From assembly GCA_037043015.1 (NCBI GenBank), contig CM073329.1, positions 3,674,648 to 3,738,647 of the forward strand: DNA of 64,000 bases, read 5' to 3'. The DNA comes from Bryum argenteum. Its lineage: Eukaryota > Streptophyta > Bryopsida > Bryales > Bryaceae. This document shows positions 1-12,852 of this stretch, in pieces. The translations under genes and the position numbers were made by a program. The notes beneath the pieces are model-generated. The model worked only from the letters and a program-made list of their open reading frames with translations. It ran no database searches and was not told the origin of the DNA. Each line of letters starts with the position of its first letter. Positions within the stretch are counted from its first letter, which is position 1.

Positions 1-870
1 TATCTCAATTGTGATCAAATTTATAATGTGTTTAGTCAAATTTTATGATTAAAAAAAAAAATCAAAATTAAAAAAAAATATATCAACTCAATTAAGGTTA
101 TAATTCCACTAACAATATTGTAAGTTCTAACATTCAAAAATGCTCTTGATCAAAAAGAAAATATCACTCAATCTACTCTAGAGACTAGCTATCATCAACC
201 CTGCCCCTTTCAAAAAAATAATATTTAAAAGGTTGCAACCACCAAGTGTGAGGTGACGCCTCCATGGCAATATGGTGAAACGACCTATTGTCATGAAAGT
301 GAGGGAATCTACATACTTAAAGTGAGAAATGAGCAGGTAATTATTTTTCACGGCAAAGGAATAGGAAAAGACAAACTATCCCTATTTCTTGTGTTTTATT
401 AAAACACACACATAATTGAACACAAATTCTAGAAATAGACACCCTGAGTATGTACGCATAAGGTACATGCAAGGGAGGTCAGATCTTTATAAAGGCAAGA
501 ATCTTGAGTGGCCATTAGACCAACAATGCAACATTGGACTCCGTCAAGGGAAACGGCCACCTCACCGTCCACCTCAGCAGAAAGAAATGCCACGAAGGTG
601 CACATGTCGGCAGCGTCGCTAGTAAGCCAGCATCCAGACCGACCACTTGTTCCTACTAGTAACTTACGCCCCGTTCCTTTTCCACGCGTCTCAAACCCTA
701 GAGCTTCCCCTCCCCTTTGCTTCTTTCCTATACAAATCCGTGCCATTTCCCATTCCTCGCTTGTTTTCCCATCCTCCGATCCATCAATTGTCTGAATCCT
801 GTTTTGAAAGAGCCTCTTTTGCGAGCCTAACAAACCAGAAAGAGAGAGAGATAGAGGAATTGTTAGCAGG
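1..870. other. AT-rich upstream flank and 5' leader of the GEM-like gene
   Basis: No gene is recognised in bases 1-640. From about 640 to 870 the sequence turns pyrimidine-rich, with TC-rich stretches typical of plant core promoters and leaders, a weak TATA-like TATACAAA near 729 and a GA-rich run just before the ATG at 871. The short open frames here on both strands resemble no protein I know and are probably chance. Confidence 0.4.
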
Positions 871-2175
871 ATGAGCGCCAACCCGTATGCGCACTATGAC
901 AATCAAGGAGTGCCCGGCGGAGTGGCTGGCGCTGCTGGCACCTCGGCCTACCCCGATTCCGGCCGCCCTACTGCTCCTACCTCCGGAGCTGGACGAGGTA
1001 TGCTCTTACAAGCTTCTTACAATGATCGTGTAGAATGGTAGAATCGCAACTATGAATTGTTGTTCATTTAGAAAAAAAAGGTTTAGAAAGCTAGGAGGTT
1101 TATCGTGTACTTTTTTCTGTTTAGATTTGAGACCGTTAAGTGGATTCAAGTGGAATCTGAGAATCTCTTACCCGGGATGTGTTTGTGGAGATTTAAGGGG
1201 GATTCGTTTAAGTAAGAGTTGAGAAAACTAACTAATCTGTTGCAGGAGGCGCTATGGAGTATTTGAGCAAGCTGGGGAAGCAGGCCGAAAGCGTTGCAGG
1301 GAGCTTCTGGGGTCATAGTAAGTATGGTGAATTTGGTTGAGTGAGTTAACGGTTCTGGTTTGGGTGAGCTGGACTTATTTTATTGTTTGTGTTTGGTACT
1401 TGCAGTGAAAGTAAGTAACTCGTTACCCGATGCTGCAATCGGAAGGATAACAACTGGAACTAAGTTATGGAGGGAAGGAGGATTCGAAGGTGTGTACAAG
1501 CATCAGTTTGGACCATTTCAACCGAATGAGACGCTGAAGAAAACATACGCCTGTCATCTTTCTACATCGAATGGTGCCGTTAGTGGCACACTTTACATCA
1601 CGAATCTCAAGTTTGCCTTCTGCAGTGATCGTGAACTTACTTATTATCCTACTCCCGGACAGCAGCAAAGCAGTTACTACAAGGTATCTCATTCTTTCCA
1701 TCCCTTGGCCATCAAATGATGCGTTTGGTGCAAAACTGGCCCTCTCCGTTCGTGATTCTTCGAGGAAGAAGCTGATCGATCATCGTTTGTGCAGGTTATT
1801 CTTCCTTTGGACAAAGTGAGAGAGGTAGTGCCAGTGGCAAATCAGAAGAAGCCAACAGACAAGTACATTCAGGTGGTGACGAAAGACGGACACGAGTTTT
1901 GGTACATGGGCTTCGTGAACTATGACAAGGGCATAAAGAACATGCAGGAGGCTGTGCGATTGGCTCATAGTCATGGTAATCTTTCTGGAGGTGCCATGCC
2001 TGGTGGAGCAGCTCCGTATGGTCCCGTTTCCTCACATGCGCCGTATCCTCCTCCCGCGTCAAGTGACCGACCTGGTTATCCTCCTGCCGAAGGCAACCAC
2101 TTTCAGCCTCCTCCTCCCGGATACCCTCCTGCAGGGTATCCGCCAGCTTCTAAGCCCGGTTATCCTCCCTCATAA
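871..2175 (+). CDS. GEM-like GRAM-domain protein, four exons, 285 aa
   Basis: Exons are 871-997, 1246-1317, 1406-1683 and 1795-2175, all with GT-AG introns and a continuous frame. The protein starts MSANPYAHYD and has a Gly/Ala/Pro-rich N-terminus. A GRAM domain runs from about residue 67 to 215, with the family hallmarks PDAAIGRITTGTK, EGGFEGVYKHQF, ACHLSTSNGAVSGTLYI, SYYKVILPL and HEFWYMGF. The tail is proline-rich with PGYPP repeats. Plant GEM/GEM-like (FIP1-type) proteins are membrane-associated GRAM proteins implicated in cell-division and epidermal patterning or ABA responses; the role here is inferred from family only. The PGYPP-repeat tail is longer than I recall for flowering-plant members. 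Family assignment is firm, function is not. Confidence 0.92.
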
Positions 2176-5066
2176 GTTTGGAGCACGAACTTCTGCTCTA
2201 GACTTTGTAGAGTTCAAATAGGTTGTTATTTCCGGTATCATAGGTGATTGTTTGGCCCAGTGTAGATAGCAGAAGGTATACGATGGTAGAAGAACCTGCC
2301 TGTATCATGACATGATTGTCTAAACCACTGCGTTGTTGTTTGTAACGTAATGTATAAATCTTGCAGTTGCTTATCTGAACTGTCTGATGCCTTTTTTGGC
2401 AAATTATCAACCTTTTATTTCCATACATCTGGGTTGGCTCGGAATCAGTCACCTGTACTGTACATCACATTGGTCTTCGATCTGTCCTTTACCTATTATC
2501 CGAAAGTGACGAGGCTAATAGAATTGAAGAAATTCTCGTAGGTACAGTGACAAACAAAACCGAGTACAGTTATGACTCACCTCCATTTAAAAAATCATAT
2601 CATAAGCATAAGTGAGCCAAATTCAAATGTGTCTAAACAAAAATTGTAGTGCATAATGTATCACACGATGCTAAAAAGTTTAAAGAAGAGTTGAATTGGG
2701 GTTTGGAAGATATCAAATGTCAAAGTAGACTAGCCATTGACTCAGTTTTGTTCGAAGTTGCTTAGAAAGCTTTCAAAATTTGCACAATTTAGAATGAAGC
2801 CAACTTTCTTGTGCATTGCCTATAAGGTAATGCCAAACATCACCTTGAACATGTATATGCCTTTCATCAACAAAAATCAACATTTGTGTGCTTAAAATAA
2901 TATTCAAATTATGAAAGAACAGATGATTATTGTAATTATGGCACATTTATAGGTATTCAAATATGGGTCAATAGTTTGTACAACTAAGATATAAATAGCT
3001 TACCTTCATTTCTGTGCGACTTTTCTTGAAGATGTGTTTTTTGGCTAAAAATAATCTATGTCGTTTGGTTATCAAACTACTACCAACTACTACCTTAGAA
3101 TAGAAGTAAGATACTGAGAGCTCATATTCTCCCCTGTACACGGAAGTCTCATGAGCATTGTTGAGTTTTCATCCACTTACTGTGGCATCAATTTTTGACA
3201 TATCTCAAAAGATACTGGTAAATCCAAGTGGATAACAGAAATTGCCACCACTACGTTGGCTTTGAATTTTAAACTTTCTAGATACATTTCTGATATAACA
3301 AACATAAATATACACATCTTCAAACCATGGTGAAATCATAATAATGTTGAATTACAGTTTACATTCTGACTTGTTACGGTTCATGATGTAGTTCAATCAT
3401 GAATGAAAGTCTTTCAGTGATACTTGAGTCTCTTATAAGACACAATCTCATGTATACATGGCTTTCACGTATATACAGAGCTGCAAGGATAGAAACAATC
3501 ATAATGCACCTTTTGCAAATGAAACGCACAGCTAACTCACAGAGTTCTGCAATTAGTTCATAAATGATCATAAGACCTTAGTGGATTAGAATTCACTTAA
3601 CCATTCACATGTCAGCAATATTATTCATGTGAAACAATCTAGACATGTCCTTCTGCAACTTACATGTTACTTCCATACTAAAGTAAGCTCCACAGCAGAG
3701 TGAAGAGATTTAGAGATTTCTAAGTACCGCAACCCTGCAAGGATTGAAACAAAAGTGAAGATGGGAAACAATTGGCATCACGGGTAGTATAAGTGTATTG
3801 CAATAGATCTGAAAATAGTTACCTCTATTGAGAGGGCATCACATGCGGAGGATGGCCAAGATGATGGAATCATCCTACAGTACAATGACCTCACTGGCAG
3901 TGGTGAAGGTGGTGGTGGCGAACACAACGTACAGCAGGCAGGCCTTCTAAATGATAAATTCCTTCCGGCCAGGCATCGATCGATCAAACCTTTGAACCCC
4001 GGCCCCTAACGCTTGATCATGGTCCAAGTGGAACTTCCCAAACCAGGGAGTTCAAACGTAGGATCAAAGATCAAAGGTGAACAGGGAGGGAGGGGATGCA
4101 CTGAGACTAAAAATGATCATATCTAGGGTTCCTCCATAATTATATCGTGGTCGCCACCATCGTGGAGGTCGTTCACAACTCAAGCCCGAAAAATGTGTAA
4201 TAAATGTCCGTCCGTCGTCCTGGCCGCCAAAGAATGCACACCAAAGCTTCAATTCAAAACAGGGGGATTCATAATGAATTTCTCCTCCCTTCACTTCACA
4301 GAGCTGTGACCCAACCCATTGCCAGCAGCTTCAACAGTAATTTCTGGCCCCTCTGCCGCTGCCGCTGCTGCCTGTGCCGCTGCTGCTTTCCTGCTTCTTT
4401 GACCCCTGTACTCTAACTTGGAATCACCCCCTTGCCCTGCACGATCAGAATTTCGCAGTGCTCGTTGGCCTACTAGTTGAATCTGCCGCCCATGGTCTTC
4501 CAAATCAAAATCTACAGCCGAAGCTCCTGAGTAACCTGGGTGGAGAAGGGGTCCAGAATGGTACATCCGCTCAGATTGTTGAGTCGATTTTAACCCCTGC
4601 AGACAATCAACTCAGAATGTATGTATGCATACTCACAACCCTGGTCTCGGCTTCATACAAGCTTAATATTTATGGTGATCTAGCAGATCGGTTGCATGCT
4701 CCGGAATACTATGGACACTGATCGGTAGCATAATCGAAAATTGAGGAGTGACACGGTCTCCCCCTACGTTCACCTCACAGAGTAGTACAATGGCAAACTC
4801 ACTCTCCTGACAGCTGTATGTATATGTATCTGTTTCTACAAATTTGAACATCTGCTTACAACTCTCAACACAAGGATGCCACTGGTTTCTAGAGGTGAAA
4901 GAATCTAAAAAGGAAAATTGCTGAAGAATCGAAGAAGAGAGTGACCCTATGTCGTCATGGTGTAGGATTTTGGTAGAAACCCCTCAGAACCACAATGAGA
5001 GAAAGAATGAACAGTCAAAAGCTGCTATAGCAACTTGAGAACTACTCTTCGGCAGAAAAGCAGTTC
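2176..5066. other. Intergenic region between convergent GEM-like and kinase genes
   Basis: The two neighbouring genes converge here, so both ends should hold 3' UTRs. The middle (about 2550-4050) is AT-rich with no convincing coding sequence, repeat or RNA gene. A GC-rich patch at 4300-4420 contains short GCC/CTG-type runs that create chance open frames on both strands. Confidence 0.4.
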
Positions 5067-7935
5067 TCAGACATAGGCAGAGGTTGGCTTCAGGGACGTT
5101 ACCACAGTTGGAACCTTCGGATGCGAATCAACCGCAGATGCGTCCCGTCTGTATGGACCATCGTTTGCAACTGTATAAGGTTGATCATGCTTGTAGCTTG
5201 ATTCTCGTAGCTTGGTTAAACTGTCACTCTTATGGTTCCTGCTCAGAGCTGCCCCAGCTTCATTATGTCCTAGGTCACTATCCCGCGTGGTTCTTGTCCC
5301 ACCGCCCCGATCCCTATACTGGTTTCCGCCACCACCCACTGGCCCATTTCTGATTGCAGGAGCTGATACAATGCTACCCTTGTCGATATGATGCCCGTAA
5401 CCTCCTTGGTGTAAGTCCCCAATGGTCATGGTCTTCCGAGACATCGAGCGTGAAGCGCCTGTTCGTGGGTCTTCGTCTCTCACTTTCTTGTTCCAGGATC
5501 CTCCAGCACTGGCGCTCAATGGAGGCTGCGGCCCCGAGCGCGCTCCGATCCCACCAACTCCATATGGCCGGCTTAGCGTCACCGGCGATGTACCCTGCAC
5601 GTCTACATACGATCCTCGTGGTGGTACTGCATGCATAGCATATGCTACTGCCTTATCTTCATGGAGAGGACCAAACTTCTCACTCTTACTCTTTGATTGA
5701 CCTGGTCGAGTTCGTGATCTCTGCAAACGAGAAACAACACACATCAGGCTCAACATCAAAGACGCAGCAGAAAGGAGTTTACCAGGCGCATTGGAAAGAT
5801 GTCTTACATATGCGAGAGAAGCAGCAAGTTCGGCATTCGCCTCTGGCGCACCACCCTGCCGAACTGCACGGTCCCGACCAGGGCGTTTTGTCTCAACGTT
5901 CCGCACTCTCGCTCCCTGTGCCCTTTTCCTGCGGACATTGAAAAAACCGTGCTAGAAGCTCAGCACCCTGCACGCAGATGTTGCTAGTCTAAAGAGCACT
6001 ATGTTCAATTGCTGGTGCTACTCCACATGATACATCAAGTACTTAGATGTCGGTGAATGACGACTTCTTAAACCCTCAAGAAGGAAGCAATACGTACCTG
6101 CGAGCCTCATCGTCTCGAATTTTGGCATCAAACTCCTTACTAGGAGGGTACTGCGGCAGGCTTGAGGGATCGCATGCAAGAGGCTTGGTATTGAAAAACT
6201 GTGCAGAACATAGAAAGGGAAAAATAATCTAGTTAATTTCGCTCCAGAACATAACAGAACGGAAAGAATAGTTGTCTCATGCGTGTCAGACCGCTTACCT
6301 CACTAGCTAAAGCTTGAGCAGCACTTCCTCTGTCGGCAGGTTCGATAGCTAAGAGTGTGTCAAGCAAAGCTAAGGATGAGGCTGGAAATTCCTTGAACGT
6401 TTCATGAATGCAGCGCTTATATGGCTGTTGTGGCTTAAATATGGTGGCATGGGGCAATTTGGACTTCCTCCAATACTCTTCAGATGGGGAACCACACAGC
6501 TTAAAAATCTTGTGGAGCTGTTCAACCTGTATTCACACAGCCCTCCATTCAAGACTATGATATACACCATAATTCAAATACGTAAGAAGGAATCTTTTAC
6601 TAGAACGTAGAACAGTCAGATGAACCATGAAGTGCACCGACTAGACGACGAGAGAAAGCATGATGCAACTTTCTGACGGACAGTCGTTGACAATGAGGAT
6701 GATTATTGAGTATCGAACCTCAGTTCGTCCAGGCATGATAGGTTTCCCAGCTAGAAGCTCAGCAAGGATGCAGCCAGTACTCCAAAGATCGACAGCTACG
6801 CCGTACTCTGTGGCTCCAAGCAGAAGCTCCGGAGGACGGTACCACAAGGTGACAACACGACTTGTAAGAGGCTGCTTCTGGTCCGGATTAAAGAAAGTAG
6901 CAAGGCCGAAATCGGCAATTTTCAAGACACCTCCGTTGTCTAACAACAGGTTTGAGCCTTTGATGTCACGGTGCAGCACTCCCTGACGATGACAATGCTC
7001 CAACCCTCGCAGCAACTGCTGCAGGTAGCACTTGACCTGCACAAACGCCCCATCCACCCATAGAATTAGTACTCTAGCATTAATCTATTGGTACCGTCGT
7101 GAGCAGCATTGCAAAGTCTGATTAGCTCACCTGAGCTTCCGTGAACATTATGCCAGGGCACGCGGCAAGGCCGGCAAGGTCATGCTCCATATACTCAAAC
7201 ACAAGGTAGAGGCTGCAAGACATTCGAGATGTGACCAGGCCTTCGAGCTTGACCACATTCGGATGATCAAGGCGTCGGAGCACCTGAATCTCTCGTGCCA
7301 TGAAACGAACGCTCTCCGGTTCCAGATTGTCGAAGCGAACCTTCTTCAGAGCGACAATCTTGCCTGTCTCGAGGTCGCGCGCCTTGTACACATTGCTGTA
7401 GGTTCCCTGTCCAATCTGGGACGAACAAGCGAGTTCATGGTCAATGTCTATCTAGAGTGATGGCAATGCAAGAATTGGCAGAGGAGGAGAAAGAGCTCAC
7501 CTTGTCGAGCTTTTCGAAGGAGGCGGCATGGCGAGGTATCCAGCCCTTGATGGCCTCGCCAGCTACTTGGGAGAGCCAGCTGGGCCAACCGGCGGCCACC
7601 TGCTCGCCCTCCAAGCTCTTGGGCACGGAGCCCGAGCGGGGATGCGGGTCTGCTGCATGCGACCTGTCTCGTCTGGACCTGCCCTGAGCCGCATCGCCGC
7701 CTGATTGAAGCTCCGCCAACTGCGTACCATTCTGCTTGGGGCGAACCTTAGGCCGATCATTGTGAGTGTCCTTGTCAATCACAAACGTCGGGTCCGCGGT
7801 CTCTACTTTCGCACTGGCATTAGAGCGTCGCACTGCTGTGCGCTGGGAGCTGTGGTTGCTCGTCGCCTTCTCCCCCACCTTAGGGCTATCCAACTCCTCC
7901 GGTGGTACCCTAGACTTGGCACACGCACAGCCCAT
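5067..7935 (-). CDS. CRK-type CDK-like Ser/Thr protein kinase, seven exons, 713 aa
   Basis: Minus-strand exons are 7935-7501, 7415-7131, 7036-6719, 6526-6299, 6198-6098, 5928-5808 and 5720-5067, in frame throughout. The start MGCACAKS carries a Gly2/Cys motif for N-myristoylation and palmitoylation, as in the plant At1g54610/At1g09600 group. The kinase domain spans about 140-425: Gly-loop GQGTYSNVY (147-155), catalytic Lys 169 in VALKK, catalytic loop HRDIKGSNLL with Asp 264, DFG Asp 282 and the CDK-like WYRPPELLLG. There is no PSTAIRE helix; PESVRFMAREI takes its place, so cyclin binding is not expected by analogy. The C-terminal ~290 residues are low-complexity and start with the family motif KSKSEKFGP. 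In the last intron I chose the donor at 5807 because the alternative near 5784 would shift the frame. Likely a membrane-anchored kinase; substrate unknown. Confidence 0.93.
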
Positions 7936-8850
7936 TCCTGTGTGCCTGCTGTCGTCAAGGCACCCCCCGTCGTCCTAGGGCTGCCTGCTACGCGGATAAC
8001 GCTACTCGTACACCTTCACATGAGCGGTGGCCATTCCCAACCGAACCCTCGGCCACCACCATCTGCTAGTCGTCCTCCTCCTCCTCCTCTGTACACCAGC
8101 CTCACCACTTCCATCCCCACATTACTACTCCCTCCCTCTTTCCCTCACCACCATGTCCGACCCCCCTACTCAAACCCCCCTACCCTACCCTAATCCCGCT
8201 CCAACAATGTGTCAGAGCCTCCCCTGACCGACGACCGGTCCCAAATTTTCCCCCCACCCCCGGCCTGTCTCACACCTCAGGGAACACAGAAACTCCCGTC
8301 GCGCTTACTGCAACACAACACCAGGGCTCACTCGCAACCAAAAGCAGCAACCCCGGCCCGCAACATTAAAAGCCACACAAAAACCAGATCCAAGCGATCA
8401 CTGCCGATTCTCGCAGGCTCACGTCTTCCTGAAGGTCAGATAGCAAATGATAGAGTTCAAAGTTACGGAGAACTAGAGCCACAAGTGAGGGTTCCGGGGC
8501 AAAAGTGGACCAAAAAGCGAGACGCGAAAGTGGGTAAGAAAGCTACAGCAGAAGAGAGGTAGACGAAGAAAGGGCAAGGGCAGGGATGATGGAGCAGCAG
8601 GGGGAGCAGCAGCAGCAGCAGCAGCAGCAGGGGGAGCAAGGCAAGGGAGACGCCATCGCCATCGCCATCGCCAAAGTGAGCAGTGGGAGCTCCCTGGCAG
8701 TGGCTGGAGCCCGCCAATGCCCATCGCCACGACAGTTCCGGGGCCACAACGCTGCGGGGACGGAGGACAGTTCCGGACCGGAACCAGTCGCCCAGGGCTG
8801 GCCCGTTCTGCACATCACGGGCCCCGTTTCAACGGTAATAGTGTGCGTGT
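7936..8850 (-). promoter_or_regulatory. Probable long 5' leader/promoter of the kinase gene
   Basis: GC-rich and, on the plus strand, strongly C-rich (8040-8290). A short CAG run lies inside it. Open frames on both strands lack recognisable domains. Position and composition suit a long leader of the minus-strand kinase gene, but no transcript start can be proven from sequence. Confidence 0.4.
8606..8630. repeat. CAG/CTG microsatellite, about 8 units
   Basis: Uninterrupted CAG units flanked on both sides by GGGGGAGCA-like sequence. It lies in the presumed leader of the kinase gene. Longer plus-strand reading frames around it encode a poly-Gln tract but have no further support. Confidence 0.9.
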
Positions 8851-8860
8851 GTTTATAGCC
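8851..8860 (-). promoter_or_regulatory. Candidate TATA box for the kinase gene
   Basis: The minus strand reads GGCTATAAAC, a good plant TATA match. It is about 915 bases upstream of the kinase ATG, so use of it would give a leader of nearly 0.9 kb. Only a single-motif match. Confidence 0.35.
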
Positions 8861-9304
8861 GGGTCCCATTCCGAGGCACCTGAGTGGATATCGGGGGCCG
8901 GGGCCGGGGCTGGGGCTGGGGAACGGCCATGTTCCCCAGAGAGCGTATGTGGTGGGGAACAGAGGCTGGCTGGGGTAGCATTAGAATTGTGAGGGTAGGG
9001 TCGGGTCGGGTGGCCAGGCAGATCTGTGAGGGTGATATTGTGATGGGCTACTACCCCCCTCCATGCCGGCGCATGTTGGGGGCTCGACTCTCTAGGCGAA
9101 CTTCTTAGTGACCGGCCTCATTTCATTACTCCCTATTTCACTTTGTTTTAGATCATGCCTAGGAGAGCTAGTGGCAAGAGAGGGTCCCAAATTGTATTGT
9201 GTTCTCTACTTTTTGATTGCGCTTGCTCTAAAGGATGTCGTACATATCGACAAGGGTGTCGGATAAAGCTCGCAGAGGATTTGATCTGTTGTATGTTGAA
9301 AAGC

Positions 9305-9445
9305 GTGTGTGGTAGAAAGTTGGCGAAGGAGATTCAAAACATGGCGACATAGGTGTGTGGTAGAAAGTTGGCTCATGAGATTCAAAACATGCCAACATAG
9401 GTTTGTGGTAAAAAGTTGGCTCATGTGATTCAAAACATGCCGACA
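9305..9445. repeat. 48-base tandem repeat, three units
   Basis: Three diverged units of about 48 bases containing TGTGGTAGAAAGTTGGC and GATTCAAAACATGCC. The same motifs reappear singly after the neighbouring minisatellite (9995-10270), so the GC-rich array looks inserted into, or grown from, this older array. Confidence 0.85.
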
Positions 9446-9970
9446 AGGGACAAGGGTGTGCACGCGCAATGCTACCGACAAGGGTGTGTGCACGCGATGC
9501 TACTGACAAGGGTGTGCGTGTGCCGGCGACAAGGGTGTGCGCGTGCGATGCCGCCGTCGACAAGGGCGTGCGCTTGCGATGCCGCCGTCGAGCGGTGTCG
9601 CTGTCGACAAGGGCGTGCGCTTGCGATGCCGCCGCCGACAAGGGCGTGCGCTTGCGATGCCGCCGCCCACAAAGGCGTGTGCCGCCGCCGACAAGGGCGT
9701 GGCGTGCGCTTGCAATGCCGCCCCCGACAAGGGCGTGCGCTTGCAATGCCGCCGCCGACAAGGGCGTGCGCTTGCGATGCTGCCGCCGACAAGGGCGTGC
9801 ACGTGCAATGTCGCCGACAAGGGCGTGCGCCTGCGATGTCGCCGACAAGGGCGTGCGCCTGCGATGTCGCCGACAAGGGCGTGCGCCTGCGATGCCGACA
9901 AGGGTGTGCGATGCCAACAAGGGCATGTCATGCCTATAAGGACCTGTGGTACAAGGGTGTGCGATGCCAA
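9440..9970. repeat. GC-rich minisatellite with GACAAGGGCGTGCGC core
   Basis: About 17-20 units of roughly 24-36 bases, each with GACAAGGGYGTGCGC followed by a variable TTGCGATGCCGCCGCC part. Unit lengths vary mostly by 3 or 6 bases through gain or loss of CCG. Because of this, long frames stay open on both strands; I regard these as by-products of the repeat, not genes. Confidence 0.9.
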
Positions 9971-12473
9971 CAAGGGCATGTCATGCCTACAAGGACGTGT
10001 GGTAAAAAGTTGTCGGCATGCGTGTTGGTAGAAAGTTGAGAGGAAATTCACATCATGTTGACAGGAGATTCAAATTATGTTGACAAGAGATTCAGACCAT
10101 GTTGACATGAGTGTATAGTAGAAAGTTTTCATGTTAGTTTTCATGCATGCCAACACAAGAAGGATGTCTGATTGAAAGTTGCTGAGAAGGGTGTCAATAG
10201 AAAGTTGGGGATATTCAAAACATGTTAACAAAGATGTTGATAGAAAGTTGATGGATTAGATTTAATGCATGCCAAAAAAAAACGAGTAAAAAAATAGAGA
10301 GCTATTTATCTATATTGCAGATGTTACAAGCATGTCATAGCTAACGTGAAGTCTTGAGTATTTTAATCTTTTAGAAGTCTGTGTGGAGCTTTAACAAAAA
10401 TAGCATGTACTTTTGTTAATTTGTAACCTTGTAACATAGTTACTAGATTACAACGCATAACCTTGTAAAATGTTACAAGGTTGCAATAAATAACATTAAG
10501 ACTTGACTATATAATAAGATAACGTAGACATGTATATGTTAATAAAAGTACCAACATATCAAGTCAAAACCCAAGTGATTAGTAAACAAATGTAGACATG
10601 GTTAAACAAAAGTGACCTAAAAGCTTAGATCAAATATGTATATGGATAGTGTTGACATAATTGCTTTAACATATTTTAATAAGCTATTAACAAATATATT
10701 TGGGGTTGTAAACAAGTCTCTATATGTATAAAAAGACAAGACTATAAACTCACATGAGAAAGATACTAATTTATATAATAAAATGTTAAATTTAATGGTT
10801 GTTCAATAAATGCATACAATCAAGACTTCACTATGTATTAAGCAAAAGCATCTTTGATGAACTTGAAAGGCATACATACCCAACTTTTAAGAGATATTTA
10901 TTTGCTATGCAATAAATATTGAGAAAATAGTAAACTAATTTAAGAAAATTAGACTGATGAACTAATACAATATAAACATATAAACAAGCTTTTATACAAT
11001 TCTAAAAGTATGTAGTACACAAAAAATCTAAAAGCCTAAGTTGACCTCCAAAGACTCAAGGGGTTGGCTTAAGCTCAAACTATTTTTCAAAATTTTCAAG
11101 TCAATGATATATTCTTTGGGTTTTTGAGAGGCGGTTTTAAAAATGCGCTATAAGATTTTCATAGTAATATTAAGAGATCTGAAAACTTCAAAAGAAACTC
11201 ACCAAAAATTGTTTAAATTTTAAGCGTTAAATTAAGTTAGGTATATGAATCTTCTTGGTCAACAAACTTCTAGCAAGGACTACAACTTCACTTAATGCCA
11301 AAAATGCAGTCTATTCTAAAATTACATAAATATGTAGGATTACTTACTATTTTTTAAGTCCTAAAAGTACTAGTCAAGGTTTGCAGAAAAATATATTATT
11401 ATCAAGCCTTGCAATATTAAACAAAGTTACTCAAAAACTAAACACCTTGTATTTAACAACAAATTGGGCATCTTCAAAATTTGAAGGATATAGCAACAAA
11501 TTGGGCATCTTCAAAATATGAAGGATATAGCAACAAATTGGGCATCTTCAAAATTTGTGGGAAATAGATAGGCCCTTCATTAGACTAACTAAAATAGACG
11601 CTAAAATATTCTCTTTTGAAACTATAAGCATGAAAATGTTGGAAGTGAGTAATAAATTATCAGTGACCCTTCATTCCATCTTCGCTACACCAAAATTCCA
11701 AAAGCTTAAGTTACTACTAATTCAATAGCAATGTCCATATAAAGTACTTGTAAACTTCATTAAATCATGGCTCTTCAACTTCTAATTTGTACACTTTTCT
11801 CTTCTAAGTATATGTTATTTTTACAAGACAGTACTAAAACTCTCATCAACTGCAAATTGGTTGATTGAACCATTAGAATAAAAATTAGCACTCATAAATA
11901 GTATGCTTACAAACCAAGAACAATATCCTTGACCCCCAACACTAACACATTAGTTTTTGAACAATTTACAACTTGAATCATAGTTTCTCCAAAATATGTT
12001 GCCTCCCTTGAAATCAACGCTAAAGCTTCACTAATTATCAAGCTAACTTCAAGATTTATTGTTCAATATTCAATGTCATGTAATAATTTGTGAATTGACA
12101 AGTAGAGACATTGGAAAGGATTTTTAGGGTAACATCAACTCGTAACAATCAATCAACCTTCATTTTTCAAGGTAGCAAATAATAAAAATTTGAAACAACA
12201 ATTGTAAATGGGGACTTGACAAGCACTAAGTGTGGTTAGAATACCCAAATACAAAAACATTATTGGCTTATCTATACGTTAACTTGTGTACACATGGTTC
12301 TCATTATAATTTGAGGGTACAAAAATATGCATTGTAAAACATAGTAATTGTCAATATACACTATTTAAAATAATAATAATAGTATGTTACTCGCTTGTAG
12401 TAAGATATTAATGACTCAATGTTACATTTTGTATACCAAGTTATATCTCAATCAGTCATGGTAATCGTTAGAG
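9971..12473. other. AT-rich intergenic DNA, no gene
   Basis: No coding sequence is recognised. Up to about 10270 it carries scattered copies of the AGAAAGTTG / TTCAAAACATG motifs of the adjacent array. Further on it is AT-rich and shares short stretches with other intergenic parts of the window, consistent with old degraded repeats. Confidence 0.5.
11458..11562. repeat. 37-base tandem repeat, just under three units
   Basis: Near-identical units containing AAATTGGGCATCTTCAAAAT and GGATATAGCAAC. Very few differences between units, so this is a young local expansion inside old AT-rich DNA. Confidence 0.9.
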
Positions 12474-12852
12474 ATTAACCCCTAAACGTCCCATGGGGAT
12501 AGTAGATACGGAGCCGTATAAGTTGCTTTTGTTACCAATAAGTAGTTGTAAATTGGAATTTTAGTAGCTCACAAGAACTGTGTAAATTTATTCCAACTTC
12601 TCTGTTGAGATAAAATCCAATAAAGTTGTGGATCCTAAACGTCCCATGGGGATAGTAGATATGGAGCTATATAAGTGGCATTTGTTACCAACAAGAAGTT
12701 TTAAAATTGGAATTTCAATAGCTCACAAGAACCGTGTGAATTTATATTACAACTTCTTTGTTGAGATCAAATTTAATAACGGTGTGGATTCATTTCAAAT
12801 ACAAGAAAAATCATTGTGTTCAACTGGCACTTTGAGACGTTTAGGGGTTAAT
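12474..12852. mobile_element. MITE with 17-base perfect terminal inverted repeats (TTAACCCCTAAACGTC family)
   Basis: The left end ATTAACCCCTAAACGTC (12474-12490) is perfectly repeated in inverse orientation at 12836-12852. The 379-base interior consists largely of a 152-base unit present twice in tandem (from 12482 and from 12634, each starting CCTAAACGTCCCATGGGG). No transposase is encoded. Its ends closely resemble those of the element at 42403-42789. I see no clear target-site duplication. Confidence 0.7.

Noticed and set aside
5724..5784. Alternative donor at about 5784 in the kinase gene's last intron
   Set aside because: It would break the frame, whereas the donor at 5807 with the acceptor at 5721 keeps it and gives the family motif KSKSEKF.
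9228..10051. Long overlapping open frames on both strands (up to about 230 codons)
   Set aside because: They arise from a GC-rich tandem repeat whose units differ by multiples of three; no unique sequence, splice context or domain supports a protein.
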